This document shows positions 8,913-19,959 of a stretch of 64,000 bases of DNA, one piece after another. Location of the stretch: assembly GCF_020360975.1 (NCBI RefSeq), contig NW_025408668.1:7068001-7132000 (forward strand). Reading direction: 5' to 3'. How positions within the stretch are numbered: the stretch's first letter is position 1; each line of letters starts with the position of its first letter. The DNA is from Hirsutella rhossiliensis (lineage: Eukaryota; Ascomycota; Sordariomycetes; Hypocreales; Ophiocordycipitaceae). The translations under genes and the position numbers were made by a program. Under the pieces are notes generated by a model. That model saw only the letters and a list, made by a program, of their open reading frames with translations, did no database searches and was not told the DNA's origin.

Positions 8913-11900
8913 CCCCGGGCGAAAGCGGGCGCCGGGGCCTGCAAAGGCAGACATCCGGGACTGGGAAGCGTTCAAGCCACGAATGAATAGTCGGACTGTA
9001 TTAGTCAACGCGCGGGTAAACCGAGGCTATCGAATACGCGCCCTTGTCGACTGTGGATGTGACTGCTATGCCGTGATCGACGAAGCCCTTGTTCGGAAGC
9101 TGCGGATACCCTTCGTCGACTCGAAACCACGAGAAATTGGGGGATTCTCAGAGTCAGCGAAGAGTGTCATATCCCCAGGGTCGTGGCTGTTGTGGTCGAG
9201 ACAGCTGGATTTGACGAACGTGTCTTTGCATACGTGATCCCAAGCCTGGGCCAGGACATGTTCCTCGGCCGGCCTTGGATGGAGAGAAATCACGTCGTGT
9301 ACGATGCTGCCAAGCAGCGAATGTACCATGGGAGGGCAGGTGTGACGATACGCCTCATTGGGCAGGAAGAGCCCGCCAAGATACGCGCGATTCGAAGCGC
9401 AAGACTCGTGTCGGCAGCCGTATTCACGGCGGAGTGTCGACGCGCAAAGAGACGCAAGAAGTGCAACGCGATCTCGATTCATGCAATCAGTTTGTCGGAT
9501 ATAGAGAGGGCGCTTCAGCCGAAGCCGCCAGTCGATCCGAGCGAGAAGGTCCCGGCAGAAGTGCTGAAAGAATTCCGCGACCTATTCTCACCAGGAGAGG
9601 CAATGAAGCTGCCGCCACATCGACCGGGTGTGGATCATGAAGTCAACCTGCAGCCTGACAAGAACGGCAACGAGCCACCCCTTCCGTGGGGCCCACTCTA
9701 CAACATGTCACGAGAAGAGCTGTTGGTCTTGCGAAAGACCCTGAAAGACCTGCTGGACAGAGGATTCATCCGAGCGAGTAGCTCAGCGGCTGCCGCGCCG
9801 GTGCTGTTCGTGCGGAAGCCGAATGGAGGGCTGCGATTTTGTTGCGACTACCGAGCGCTGAATGCAATCACCAAGCGCGACCGATACCCACTGCCCTCAT
9901 CGCGGAGACCCTGCAGAATCTGGCCAAGGCTAAGTGGTTCACCAAGTTGGACGTGGTGGCCGCTTTCCATAAGATCCGCATGGCTCCGGGACATGAGGGA
10001 AAGACTGCATTTCGCACGAGGTTTGGGCTCTACGAGTGGCTCGTGTGCCCTTTCGGCCTGAGCGGCGCCCCGGCATCATTCCAACGATACATGAACAGTG
10101 TATTGCGCGAATGGCTGGACGACTTTGTCACAGCGTACCTGGATGATGTACTGATCTACTCGAGCGGTTCGAAGGCGGATCATGAGGCTAAGGTGCGACG
10201 AGTTCTCCAAGCACTCGCCGACGCTGGGCTGCACCTAGACCCAGCGAAGTGCGAGTTTTCGGTACAAGAGGTCAAATACCTTGGGTTCATCGTCAACGCA
10301 GGGAAAGGAATCGCCTGCGACCCCGAAAAGCAGCGCGCCATCCGCGAATGGGAGGCCCCGACCACGGTGAAGGGTGTCAGAAGCTTTCTGGGCTTCGCCA
10401 ACTATTACCGGATCTTCATCCCCGACTATGCCAAGATCACGCAGTCTCTGGATGCCCTGCTTAAGAAAGGAACTGCCTTTCATTGGGGACGAGCGGAGAA
10501 CGAGGCGTTTCAGGAGCTGAAGCGACGATTTTGCGAGTCACCGGTGCTCAAGCAGTGGGACCCGAGCCTCCCGACCTTTTTGGAGACGGATTGCTCAGGC
10601 TACGCATTGGGAGGCGTCCTGTCGCAGGAAGGCCCAGATGGACGTCGACACGCATGCGCCTTCTTCTCGAAGCGACTTTCGCCAGCGGAGTACAACTATC
10701 CCATTCACGACAAGGAGATGCTTGCCATCATGAGATGTCTCGACAACTGGAACGCCGAACTTAGGAGCTGCGGCCCATTTACAATCCTTACCGATCACCG
10801 CAACCTGGAGTATTTCATGACACGCCAGAAGCTCACGGAACGGCAGAGCCGTTGGGCAGCCGAATTGTCCCAGTTCGACTTCAAGCTCGAGTATCGACCG
10901 GGAAGCGAGGCTGTCGTGCCTGATGCGTTGTCCCGCCGTGAACAAGACAAGCCACAGGGCATTGACGACGAGCGGGAACAAGGAAGAATGATACAGTTGA
11001 TACCGGATAGTGCCATTCCATCATCGACAAGAGCATGTATCAACGCGATGAGTTCTGACTGTTCAGAGGCATCCACCCTGCCGAAGATGAAGGTCTTCGA
11101 GGTAGCGGACCTGCAGCAACTCTGGGACGAAACGGTGGCGAAGGACTCGATATTCCGGGCAGCCTATAAGGCAGTCCGCGATCGCGAGCGTGCCTTCCCG
11201 CCCTCGCTGGGCCTGAAGATCCAGATTTCAGAATGTGCGATCGACGCAGGCAAAAGGCTGACATTCAGAGACCGTATTTGGGTGCCGGGTGGATCCGGAG
11301 AGGAGGGTAACCAGGAGGAAGCTGAGAAAGACCAGTTGAGAACCCGCATTGTGCAGCAGTCGCATGACTCTGTTGCGACCGGTCATCCCGGCAGGGAAGG
11401 TACGCTGGCTATTGTGGCTCGGCGATTCTACTGGCCTGGGCAGTCCCAGCTGGTTCGCCGGTACGTAGCCAATTGCGACACCTGCGGCAGAGCACACATC
11501 TGGCGCCAGTCGAAAAGGGGATTTCTCAAGCCTCTGCCGATTCCAGATCGACCCCGAAGCCATTTGTCCATGGACTTCATCACAGATCTGCCGCCTACTG
11601 GACCGAGCAAGGCAAGGTACCTGTGGGTGATTGTGGACAGACTGACAAAGGCTGTGACCTCGAGGTGATGGACAACATGGAAGCTGAGCCGTGTGCAAAC
11701 CGTTTTCTCCAGTGTCATTACCGATTTCACGGAATGCCACGGTCCATCGTCAGCGACCGCGGGAGCAACTGGCTAAGTAGGTTCTGGAAGAGGTTCTGCC
11801 GTCTTGCAGGTGTCACGCAGAAATTGAGCACGGCCTATCATCCTCAGACGGACGGAGGGCCAGAGAGAATGAACCAGGAGATCGAGGCCTACCTGAGAGC

Positions 11901-12714
11901 CTACGTGTCGTACGTGCAGGACGACTGGGGAGAACTGCTCCCTGCCGCGCAGCTGGCACTCAACAATCGTGAATCCGCAGCGACCAAGATCAGCCCCTTT
12001 TCGCTGAGCATGGTTACCACGTCGATCCCATCAGCGTCGAGGAATCGGAAGAGCCACCGAGGCATAGAGAGGAAAGCAGAGCTGATAGCCTACTCAGTCG
12101 CCTGCAGGAGGTCAATGAGTACATGCAAGCAGTGATGGCCTCCTCACAGCAACAACAAGAAGAGGCTGCCAACGCAAAGCGACAGCCTGCGGAGCGATTT
12201 GAAGTTGGTGACAAGGTGTGGCTCTCGATGGCAAACTACAGATCGCCACGACCGTGCAAGAAGCTCGACTGGCTGCATCACAAGTACACAGTCACGAAGG
12301 TAATTAGTTCGCACGTTGTTGAGCTCGATGTTCGTGGCTCAATTTACCCGCGATTTCATGTTGACCTTTGCGGCGGGCGCATCAAGATCCGGCTCCTGGC
12401 CAAAGGTAGATGACGCACAGCCACCACCGGTACAAGATGAGTCCGGCACGGATCTGTGGGATGTCGACGAGATCCTCTGCGCGAGATGGAAGAAGCGCGG
12501 ACGAGGGGAATTCAGGCAAGCACTAGTGCGATGGACGGGCTACGCAGAGCCGACTTGGGAGCCAGTTGAGTGGTTGCAAGGAACAATTGCGATGAAGGCA
12601 TTCGAGGACAAGTACGGGCCAATCAAGACCAATGATGGCCCTAGGGAGAGGTACGAGACGCTGGCAGGAACGCAAGAACCCCGCAGACGCCGACCTGGTC
12701 GGAGGGGACAAGGG
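8848..12714 (+). pseudogene. Element A pol (protease, RT, RNase H, integrase, chromodomain), frameshifted
   Basis: Domains in order: protease near 9040-9090 (ALVDCGCDCYAVID, with D-C-G where D-S/T-G is usual); reverse transcriptase 9700-10330 with YLDDVLIYSSG; RNase H 10560-10900 (FLETDCSGYALGG, LTDHRNLEYF); integrase with an H-H-C-C zinc domain (HDSVATGHPG...CDTCGRA) and a D-D-E core from 11560 (MDFITDLPPTG, SDRGSNW); and a chromodomain near 12460-12600 (VDEILCARW...LVRWTGY..PTWEP). Frame changes fall near 9200, 9895, 11655, 12005 and 12380. At 9895 and 12005 one missing base in a C or T run explains the shift. Confidence 0.85.
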
Positions 12715-12718
12715 GTAA
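12701..12718 (+). other. Polypurine tract of element A
   Basis: A purine-rich stretch (ggaggggacaaggggtaa) ends directly at the right LTR, in the position of the plus-strand primer of LTR retrotransposons. Confidence 0.75.
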
Positions 12719-12951
12719 TGTCACGGGCTGTGCCCGGCTGGTGGACCCGGTTGTACCGGGTCCGGTGGTCGTGCTCCGGTGGCAACACCGGCCGCTCCGC
12801 GGACCCAGAAGCTGCGAGAACATTCCGAGAAGGGCAATATAAGCTCGCACTCGAGGCTACGCCTCGAGTTCAGCTTCTTTTCCTCCTTAGCTCTAGATAG
12901 ACAACACCTAGGCACCTGCTTGTTGAATAAACTCCGGGCCAGCCTTTCACA
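12719..12951 (+). repeat. Right LTR of element A
   Basis: 233 bp, identical to the left LTR apart from a 1-nt and a 2-nt deletion in G and C runs. It is followed by the CATGA duplication at 12952-12956. Confidence 0.95.
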
Positions 12952-12956
12952 CATGA
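12952..12956. repeat. Target site duplication of element A, right copy (CATGA)
   Basis: This is the partner of 7733-7737. On the host minus strand it reads TCATG and overlaps the original exon/intron border (CAT|gtaagt). Confidence 0.9.
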
Positions 12957-14614
12957 TGGCCGTATATACAGTCGTCCTGCACGCAATCCTGCCCGTTAGT
13001 GCATGGGTTCTGCCTCGCCAGGACGGATATCGCGTTAATCTCATCCGCGCTTGGCTTGTAATTGTGAAAAAAGTGGCACGCATCGCCTTTTGTGCACGGC
13101 CCGCGCAGGAAGTGATTGTTGCACAGCTTCTCCTTGTCTTTACGCTTCTTGATGCATTCCAGGGCCTGCATGCTGACGACGATGGGCTCGTCCAACCCGC
13201 GAGGGCCCGGGTTCCAATCCAGCTGCTGAGGCGGGATCTGCTGATACTGTATCTTGGACCGAGTGACCGCCGCTGCAAAGGGCCTAGGCGCGACGGGGAC
13301 TCCGGGCTGCGGAGGTGGGCTGCCACTCGAGATTGCGTTGGCGTAGGACATGGTCGCCGAGGCCGCCGGCGTGTTGGCAGAATCGATGCTCGTGGCCGGG
13401 CTTGCTGTGCCTTGGTTCCACGCTGACAAGGCGGGTGCCGCATGACGATTGGGAAAATGCTCGGTGCGAAAGAGGTCCTTGCCGATGTCGAGAATATGGA
13501 CTCCGGTGGCGACGAGCTCCTTGGCCGTGGGGGAGCCCTCGATGACGGCGATGCACTGCCGCGTGTTTTCGTCTTCGAACATCTCTTCCAAGAACGGGGC
13601 GTATTCTGCATCGTGAGAGATGCCAAGCAAAACGTGTCTACAGTTGTGATTTCGCAAGTGCCACCTCGTAAGATCTGCATCGCACACGGCTTCAGTAAGC
13701 AAGCTCTCCCCGCCCCCATGTCGACGAGTATATGGGACACACCTTTTAGCTTTGAACTTGCCGCGTCTTTCTCGTGGCCAACATCGACAAAATCAAACGA
13801 CGCCTGGGCCTGGCTGAAGCCGGCCGCAAAGTCCCTCAGGTCGGCGAGCACGTCGTGGCGCCCCTCGCGACCAAAGGCCCTGGCCAGGCCACCGAGGTCG
13901 GCAACGACCTTTGTCACGATGTCGACATCACCCGAGCGGTTGTCGCAGTGCTCTGCAATGGCCGACTGGAGAGCCAGGGCGGCGCGCTTGCCGCCCTCGA
14001 CGCCCTGCTGCATCCAGCGTTCGCGAAACTGCCACACGGTAGCGTCAATAGCCGCCGAGGAGGAAAGAGAGAAGTAGACGACATACAATCAAACTGTCGC
14101 CGTCGATGACGACCAAAAGGTATGAGTTGCGACTCTAGAAACGAGGCAGAGGTATCATTAGCAAGCAAGCCCACGCACACGCAGTCGCAATGCCAGGCAC
14201 GCACAGAAGCCCACACGCAGCCGCACGCCTGCATGAAGGCCGGGCGTGCCAAGGCATGGGATGGGAAAGGCCGTGCCGCACCTTTAACTCTTCATTCTCC
14301 TTGACGACCCATTCGGAGCGCGCCTCACACGTCTGGAGGCGCTGCTGGAGGTCGCGGCGAGAATTGGTGGCATCGGAAAGGTCGAGCTTGCACAGCTGCA
14401 GCTCGTCGAGGAGCTTGGTGTTCTGGAGGCGGAGACTGTTCTCGACTCGGTCGCAGTAGACGAGCAGATCCTGTGCCAAGCGTCAGTCGGCCGACGGAGA
14501 GGCGTCAAAGGCTGTACAGACCCGAATCAGATGGTCATTGGAGTCCCGGTGCTGCTGCAGCTCCTGGAAGCGCTGCACAAAGTCGACGATGCTATGATGC
14601 CCTTGCTGGGCCAT
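12953..14614 (-). CDS. CCCH zinc-finger protein, five upstream exons (last exon displaced by element A)
   Basis: Exons on the minus strand: 14522-14614, 14282-14470, 14087-14134, 13743-14028 and 12953-13674. Phases are consistent throughout, giving 446 codons to the insertion; with the exon at 7556-7663 the protein is 481 residues. The N-terminal ~90 residues are a coiled coil. Residues ~100-260 match a fungal NYN/PIN-like region that begins LLVVIDGDSLIF and contains FDFVDVGHEKDAASSKLK. A Pro/Ser linker follows, then zinc fingers: CX8CX5CX3H (C of LCNNHFLRGPC to FFH) and CX5CX4CX3H (CTNGQDCVQDDCIYGH). Such proteins probably bind or process RNA, by inference from these domains. Without splicing across element A, translation would read GHHV then stop in the LTR. 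Confidence 0.8.
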
Positions 14615-15312
14615 GATTGCTGTGTTGGTGCTGGTTTGTGCTTGGCTCTAACTTTTCCGCCCTAGCAGTCGAACCGGCGGGGCACAGACCGCTGGAGGAT
14701 GGATGGATGGAAGAGAGGGATCAAGGGCGGTGGCGAAGACGGGCGGATGCGCTGGCGAGGATGGCCCTGGGCAGCTCCTTGAGCTTGGAGTAGAAGGAGA
14801 AAGAAAAAGGAAAGAAGAAAGAAAGAAAGAAAGAATGAGGAAGAGGACGAGACGAGAGGGGGGGGGGAGAGACGAGGTTCTGCCGCCTCACCTCGAGTGA
14901 CTTGCCCAAGACCAAAGAGCTGTCAGTAATGGAACGTCTAGAGCGTCGTTAGTAGTTACCGTGCGGGTGCTCGCGGCTGGCGACATGCATTGTCTATTTT
15001 CCGTCGTCCCGCTTCCCAGCACTTTAATTTTTAACTTTTTCCGCAAGTCCTGCCCTCGTCAAATACGGCGCTTGGAATGAAGGGACTGGGTCTTTGAGTG
15101 CTGCAGATTGTGGGGAGGGGTTGCGCTTGTCACGCTAGGGGGTTCCGGGTACATGGAGGTGCATGGCAAACAGCCCAATCATGGTTTGCTGCCTCCTGGC
15201 AATAGGCGCCCTCTCAATCTATCCAAACCAAGACCTTACTGGCAATCATCAGGAACCCGAGACTAGGCGTGCATGCGCCGGCAACGAAAACAAGCTGGTG
15301 TTACATCGTCCG
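14615..15312. other. Intergenic region with an A/G-rich tract
   Basis: This lies upstream of the CCCH gene and downstream of the Zn2Cys6 gene. An almost pure purine tract of about 85 nt (14790-14874), including (GAAA)n and a G9-10 run, is on the plus strand. No gene is seen. Confidence 0.6.
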
Positions 15313-17873
15313 TCACCACGCAAACCCCTGCCGCCCTGGCGCCGCCTCCCCGCCAATCGTCGCGATGCCCTCGGCTCCTCCGTCGTCTGCCACTCCGCCG
15401 TCTGCCGCTCCGCCGTCTGCCGTCCCGCGCGGCTGGAACTGGTTCAACATCTGCCACACCGTGTCCTCGCCAAGGTCCCCTCCAAACTGCCAACCAAACG
15501 TCGTCGTCGGCGCTGCCGTTGTTGGCCCTGCTTCGCCCACGTCCTGCATCGCCGTGAGGTCGTGGTAGATCAGGTCCGACGTTGGGAACACGGGCGCCAT
15601 GGCCGCCAGCATCTCTGCCGGCGGCACGCCCCAGTCCGATGACTCTGGACCCGTGCCATGCGAGAAAACGCCCCATGGGTCGTCGCCGTCGTTGCTGCTG
15701 CTGTTGGTGGACGTGACGCCCGCCGGAGCTCGAGCTGCACATGTCGCCGCTTCTGATATGCTGCCTGCCGCGCTTGGCCACGCACCCTGGCTGCCCACGG
15801 CCCGCGTCAGCTTGGTCAGGATGGCCCTGAGCACGCCCTGCGCCGACTTGGCCAACGGGTTTCGCTCCTGTATGGCCGCCAACCGCTCAATCGCCCAGTA
15901 CACCTTTTCCGTGCACTTGTCTCGGAGCTCCGGCTGCTCCAGAGGGAACAAGATCAGCACCGACGAAATCAACACAATGGCGTCGAAGCTGCCAAAGAAC
16001 AAGACGAAGCTGCCCGAGCTCCAGAGTCAGTTCCTGGGCTTTTCTTTTTCGCGCGCTTGACTCACCTCCTCCATGCCTCGGGTGGAGCCTCCTCGAAAAT
16101 CACGCGCTGCAGCTCGAGCAACTCGAGGCTCGCCCTCATGGCCGCCACCCGGCTCTCCCTCCGGTGGAAGACGTACGGTCGATGAAGCGCCATCAGGCTA
16201 AACTCGTGTAACTGTGCAAAGTAGAGTCTCGTCTGCGGTACCCAGCAGGTGTCTGGAGAGCTGTCCCAGCGCCTGTCGGGGTCCTTTACGCGGAAGGAAG
16301 CCGGCTTCTTGTCGTCGAGCTCCAGGATCCTTTGGTGGAGCTGGCCCACCCTGGAGAAGTCGTTGGGGCCCGGCCCGTCGTGATCCAGGTTCAACATCTC
16401 CCGCAGCGGCTCCGACAGCGCTTGCAGCCAGAGCGCTCGGGTCACGGGCGTCGGCGGGTCCTGGCTGTCGCGCCTTGGGACAATCGGCCCAAGGCTGCCG
16501 TCTGGACAAGGCAGATAGTCGACGGGAATGGACGGCATGCGCTGTCTCCTATCAACGGTGCCCGGCCGCCCCAGTATGATGGACATGTTGATGTCCCTGG
16601 GCCAGGTCAGCGTGCTCCTATTCTCGCCCCCGAGTACAAGCTTCTTGACGCACCAAACCGCAAGCATCATGTACAACTGCCTCCGTCTTTGGATCAGCCA
16701 CTGATTCTCCAAGTTTGCCTCGAGGCTGGCGTCCTGGGGCTTCGGGTCAAGGCCATCGCGGTGCATCCCAAGTTCTTGGGCGTCTCGGATGGCGATGCTG
16801 ATCATGTGCCACTGTAAACGACGCGCTCGTTAGATGCCATGGGATCCATGTCTCGCCGCGCTCAATCTCAACCACGCACCGACTCGGCCACGCTGGCGGT
16901 AAACTTCAAGAACGAGGCCCGCAGAAACTCGGCCTGGACCGTCGTCAGGGACAGGCTTTTCTTGCCGAGCAGAGTCACAATGGAAGCGCCAGCCTCGCTG
17001 TACTCGCACGCCAGCTCCTCAAACGTCGTGCCTTCGGCGTACTTGACGCCACTCAGCCCCGAGGACTGGCCGTCGGAGACGAGCAGCAGCGCCATGGCCA
17101 TGACCTGGAATAGCGCGGCCGGGAAGGCGCGGAGGTCGGGCGACAGGCCCTCGGGGCCCTGGGAGGAGAGGAGGCCGGCCGGCAACCTGTTCCACTCGTC
17201 GAGCTGGCGGAGGAAGACGTCGGGCTGGACAAAGTCGTACTGCCAGTTGAACTCGGCCAGGAACATGCCGATGAGCTTGGTGGCGTAGGACGGGGCCGGG
17301 AGCTGCCTGGCCAGGCCCTTGTACTTTTCCCGCACCGCGAAGCCATGCGGCTTGGGCTCGGGCGTGCAGACATCGCCCGCATCGGCGTCGGCCGCCTCGA
17401 TCGTCTTGAGAAAGGCAATGGTCGACGGCCCGCCCGTCTGGCCGTAGCCCCACGTCGCCGCCGTCGACGACAGCGGCTCGTCGTTTCGGCGGTCCGGCCC
17501 GTCGCCACGGCCCGCAGGGCCGGCCGTGCGCAGCTCGTCTTGGTGCCGAGCAGTCGGCGCTCCGGGCTCGTACCGGCACGACGACGCCTTGCTGCGGGCC
17601 CGGCAGTTGGCGCAGGGCAGTTCGCGATCGCACTGGGGTGGTGTTTGTCAGTCCGACTTCGGAAACAGCCTCTTCTCCCCCCTTTCCTGTCTTACTTTTT
17701 TCTTTTCGTAATCCTTGCTCGCGTACCTTTTGTTTCCGCCGGTGGCATTCGATGCATGACACCACAACGCGCTTCCTCTTCCTCACGGCAGCCGCCCGCT
17801 CAGACGGCCGAGCCCGCACTGCCTCGTGGCCGCCGCCGCCGCCGCCGACGATGCTTGAGCCGCTAGAAGCCAT
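15313..17873 (-). CDS. Zn2Cys6 fungal transcription factor
   Basis: Exons on the minus strand: 17727-17873, 16880-17632, 16066-16811 and 15313-16018, together 783 residues. After a Gly run and a basic patch (RKRKR), residues 40-68 form a perfect binuclear cluster, CX2CX6CX5CX2CX8C. Intron 1 falls exactly between the second and third cysteines. YGQTGGPST and AFLKTIE follow, then the fungal-specific transcription factor domain (about residues 180-600) with the typical AEFNWQYDFVQP and WPRDINMS segments. The last ~150 residues are low complexity and acidic, a possible activation region. This class binds CGG-type sites in the nucleus. No biosynthetic cluster lies beside it, so its targets cannot be inferred. 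Confidence 0.88.
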
Positions 17874-18855
17874 TCGCCCTCGAGAAGCACGGTGTTAAGG
17901 AGTAGGCTTAACGTGGCGTTTTGCCCAAGCCCGCGAACTCTGCGATGCTGACCTCCATCGACGCAAGCGGCGGGTGAGTTTCCCGAGACGCATCTTGATA
18001 GGTCGTTCGTTGGCAACCCCGATCGGGCCACTTGTTTCACCTCCATTTGAGCTGGCTGGCTTGATGGGCACAGCACGTCGGGCTTGCCGAGTGGGGCTGT
18101 TGTCATTCTTGTACGACGAGTTGACAGCTGCCTGGCCGCAATAAGCAGGCCGCACGTGCGACTACCGACATGTCAATAAACGGCACTGGATCCTGGTGTA
18201 CTGACCGACCTGCCTGACTACTAGTTAGATACGGGAGACTTGCATCTTCATCGCTTTCCAGCACCTTCTTCAACTTAAGCCCCAGAATTGCGGCCGTCTT
18301 GCTGTCCTCGCCAAACCGGGGTTTGCATCTTTGACAGAGAGGCCCGTCCATCGTCGTCGTCCTCCCATGAGAGGACCCCGGCAACGAGGCTCGGAAAGAC
18401 AAAAGACAAGCAAGAAACGCGCGTGGGCGTATGGCCTCGCTCAGGCAGGGCAACAGCAGCGCCTGGTAGACCGAGCAAGCCCGGCGGGCCACTCTTGTCT
18501 GTAATCGTCCTCATTCACAAGGCATCTAGCTCATGTGATTGTGCTTGCTATCTGGATTTTCGACAGGCATCGATCTACTCCGTACATACGACGATATTCG
18601 CCAACCTAACCGGTGACTCCGTGGCTCGTGGGTACCCAATGAACATGTGTGTGTTGTGTGTGTGTGTGGGTGTGTTAAAGTATTGCAGATGTGGGTTTCT
18701 GCCCTGGCATGCGTCATGTGACCGAGGCTTGAAGCACCCCCGGCAGTGAGCAGCCGGCGCCAGAATAATACCAAGGCGCCACCACCAGGGCAGACAGGGA
18801 CGGCCGCTGCCCTTGGACGCCAGCATCGAGCGGCCGGGATCGCGGTGCGACCCTG
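17874..18855. other. Intergenic region with a (TG)n microsatellite
   Basis: This contains the upstream region of the Zn2Cys6 gene and the 3' flank of the OMP decarboxylase gene. A TG-rich simple repeat lies at about 18645-18675. No gene is recognised. Confidence 0.5.
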
Positions 18856-19959
18856 TCAGCGCACTCTCTCGAGGTATGCCTTCCAGGCCTTGGAGCGGTA
18901 CCTCTCGGCCTCTTCTTGGGGGTCTCCGGCCTTGAGGATGCCCCGTCCGACAATGACAATGTCGGCGCCACAGACCCCAATGATCTTCTGTGGCGTGTTG
19001 TACTGCTGGCCCTTGCCGTCGCCGTGCACCCCGCCGTTCCGCTCCTCATCCTCGGGCGGCAGTTGGCAGCCCGGCGTCATGTGAATAAAGTCGTCGTCGG
19101 GCTCCGAGTTGAGGCTCTCCTGGGAGACAAAGCCCATGACAAAACTTTTGTGCTCTCTGGCCGCCTCCACGCAAGCCTGCGTGTACTCCTTGTTCATGAA
19201 GTTGCCCTGGCTCGACATTTGCGCTAGGATGAGCAGGCCTCTGGTGAGGGGCGCCTCCTCGATGCCGGCAAACAGCACCTCGTCACCCCCGGCCATGTTC
19301 TTGGACAGGCGGGGGGAGTTGGCGGGCTCGTACTGCTGGGTGACGGTGGTGACGGACACGATGCTACCCTTGCGCCCCTCATCGATCCGGCGAACATTCT
19401 TTACGTCGTCGTTGGCGTCGTCGCCTCGGGTTGAGGAGTCGGGATCATCGGAATCGTCCGCCGTGGGCGTGCCCACTGTGACCGACGTCCTGACCTCGTA
19501 GGGGTATCGCTCGAACCAACGTGACGCGGCATTGGCAAGCGAGGTGACGGACGCCTTGCCCGGGACCATGTTGACATTGACAATGTGAGCCCACTCGATG
19601 ATGCGAGCCGAGCCGCCAGTGTACTGCATCTCCACCGTGTTGCCAATGTCGCCAAACTTGCGATCCTCGAATATGAGGAAGCCGTGTTTGCGAGCCAGGG
19701 AGGCAAGCCTTGCGCCGGTGCCCGTCTGCGGATGAAAGTCCCAGTTCGAGACCATGTCATGGTGAGTCTTCAGGACGACGATGGAGGGTCCGATCTTGTC
19801 GGCGAAGTAGAGGAGCTCCCGTGCGGTCGGAACGTCGGCGCTGAGGCAGAGGTTGGATGCCTTGAGACCCATCAACTTGAAGAGGTGAGCAGTCAGAGGG
19901 TGAGTGGCTGTCTCAGCCCTCGAGGCGTACGTCGCCTTGAGAGTCGGGTGCAACGCCAT
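18856..19959 (-). CDS. pyr4: Orotidine 5'-phosphate decarboxylase (URA3/pyrG/pyr4)
   Basis: An uninterrupted frame of 367 residues from the ATG at 19959. An open frame continues 63 codons upstream but has no family character, so I start at MALHPTLK. The enzyme converts OMP to UMP in the last step of pyrimidine synthesis. The catalytic signature [13 protein letters not shown] (Asp-Lys-Asp network) and the preceding [10 protein letters not shown] are intact. A ~90-residue insertion rich in Asp/Ser/Thr lies in the middle, as is usual for filamentous ascomycete OMP decarboxylases compared with yeast Ura3. The C-terminus holds the phosphate-binding IVIVGRGIL. Confidence 0.95.
   Translation of the reverse strand: MALHPTLKATYASRAETATHPLTAHLFKLMGLKASNLCLSADVPTARELLYFADKIGPSIVVLKTHHDMVSNWDFHPQTGTGARLASLARKHGFLIFEDRKFGDIGNTVEMQYTGGSARIIEWAHIVNVNMVPGKASVTSLANAASRWFERYPYEVRTSVTVGTPTADDSDDPDSSTRGDDANDDVKNVRRIDEGRKGSIVSVTTVTQQYEPANSPRLSKNMAGGDEVLFAGIEEAPLTRGLLILAQMSSQGNFMNKEYTQACVEAAREHKSFVMGFVSQESLNSEPDDDFIHMTPGCQLPPEDEERNGGVHGDGKGQQYNTPQKIIGVCGADIVIVGRGILKAGDPQEEAERYRSKAWKAYLERVR

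Larger units (their letters stand above)
7738..12951 (+). mobile_element. Element A: Ty3/Gypsy chromovirus LTR retrotransposon
   Basis: A full-length 5,214-bp element with LTRs of 236 and 233 bp, both starting TGTCACGGG and ending CCTTTCACA. The order inside is gag, protease, reverse transcriptase, RNase H, integrase and chromodomain, which is the chromovirus order. It has a self-complementary primer-binding site and a polypurine tract. The pol region has about five frameshifts but few in-frame stops. The two LTRs differ only by two short indels in homopolymer runs (ggg/gg and cccc/cc). The element lies in antisense to the CCCH zinc-finger gene. Confidence 0.95.
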
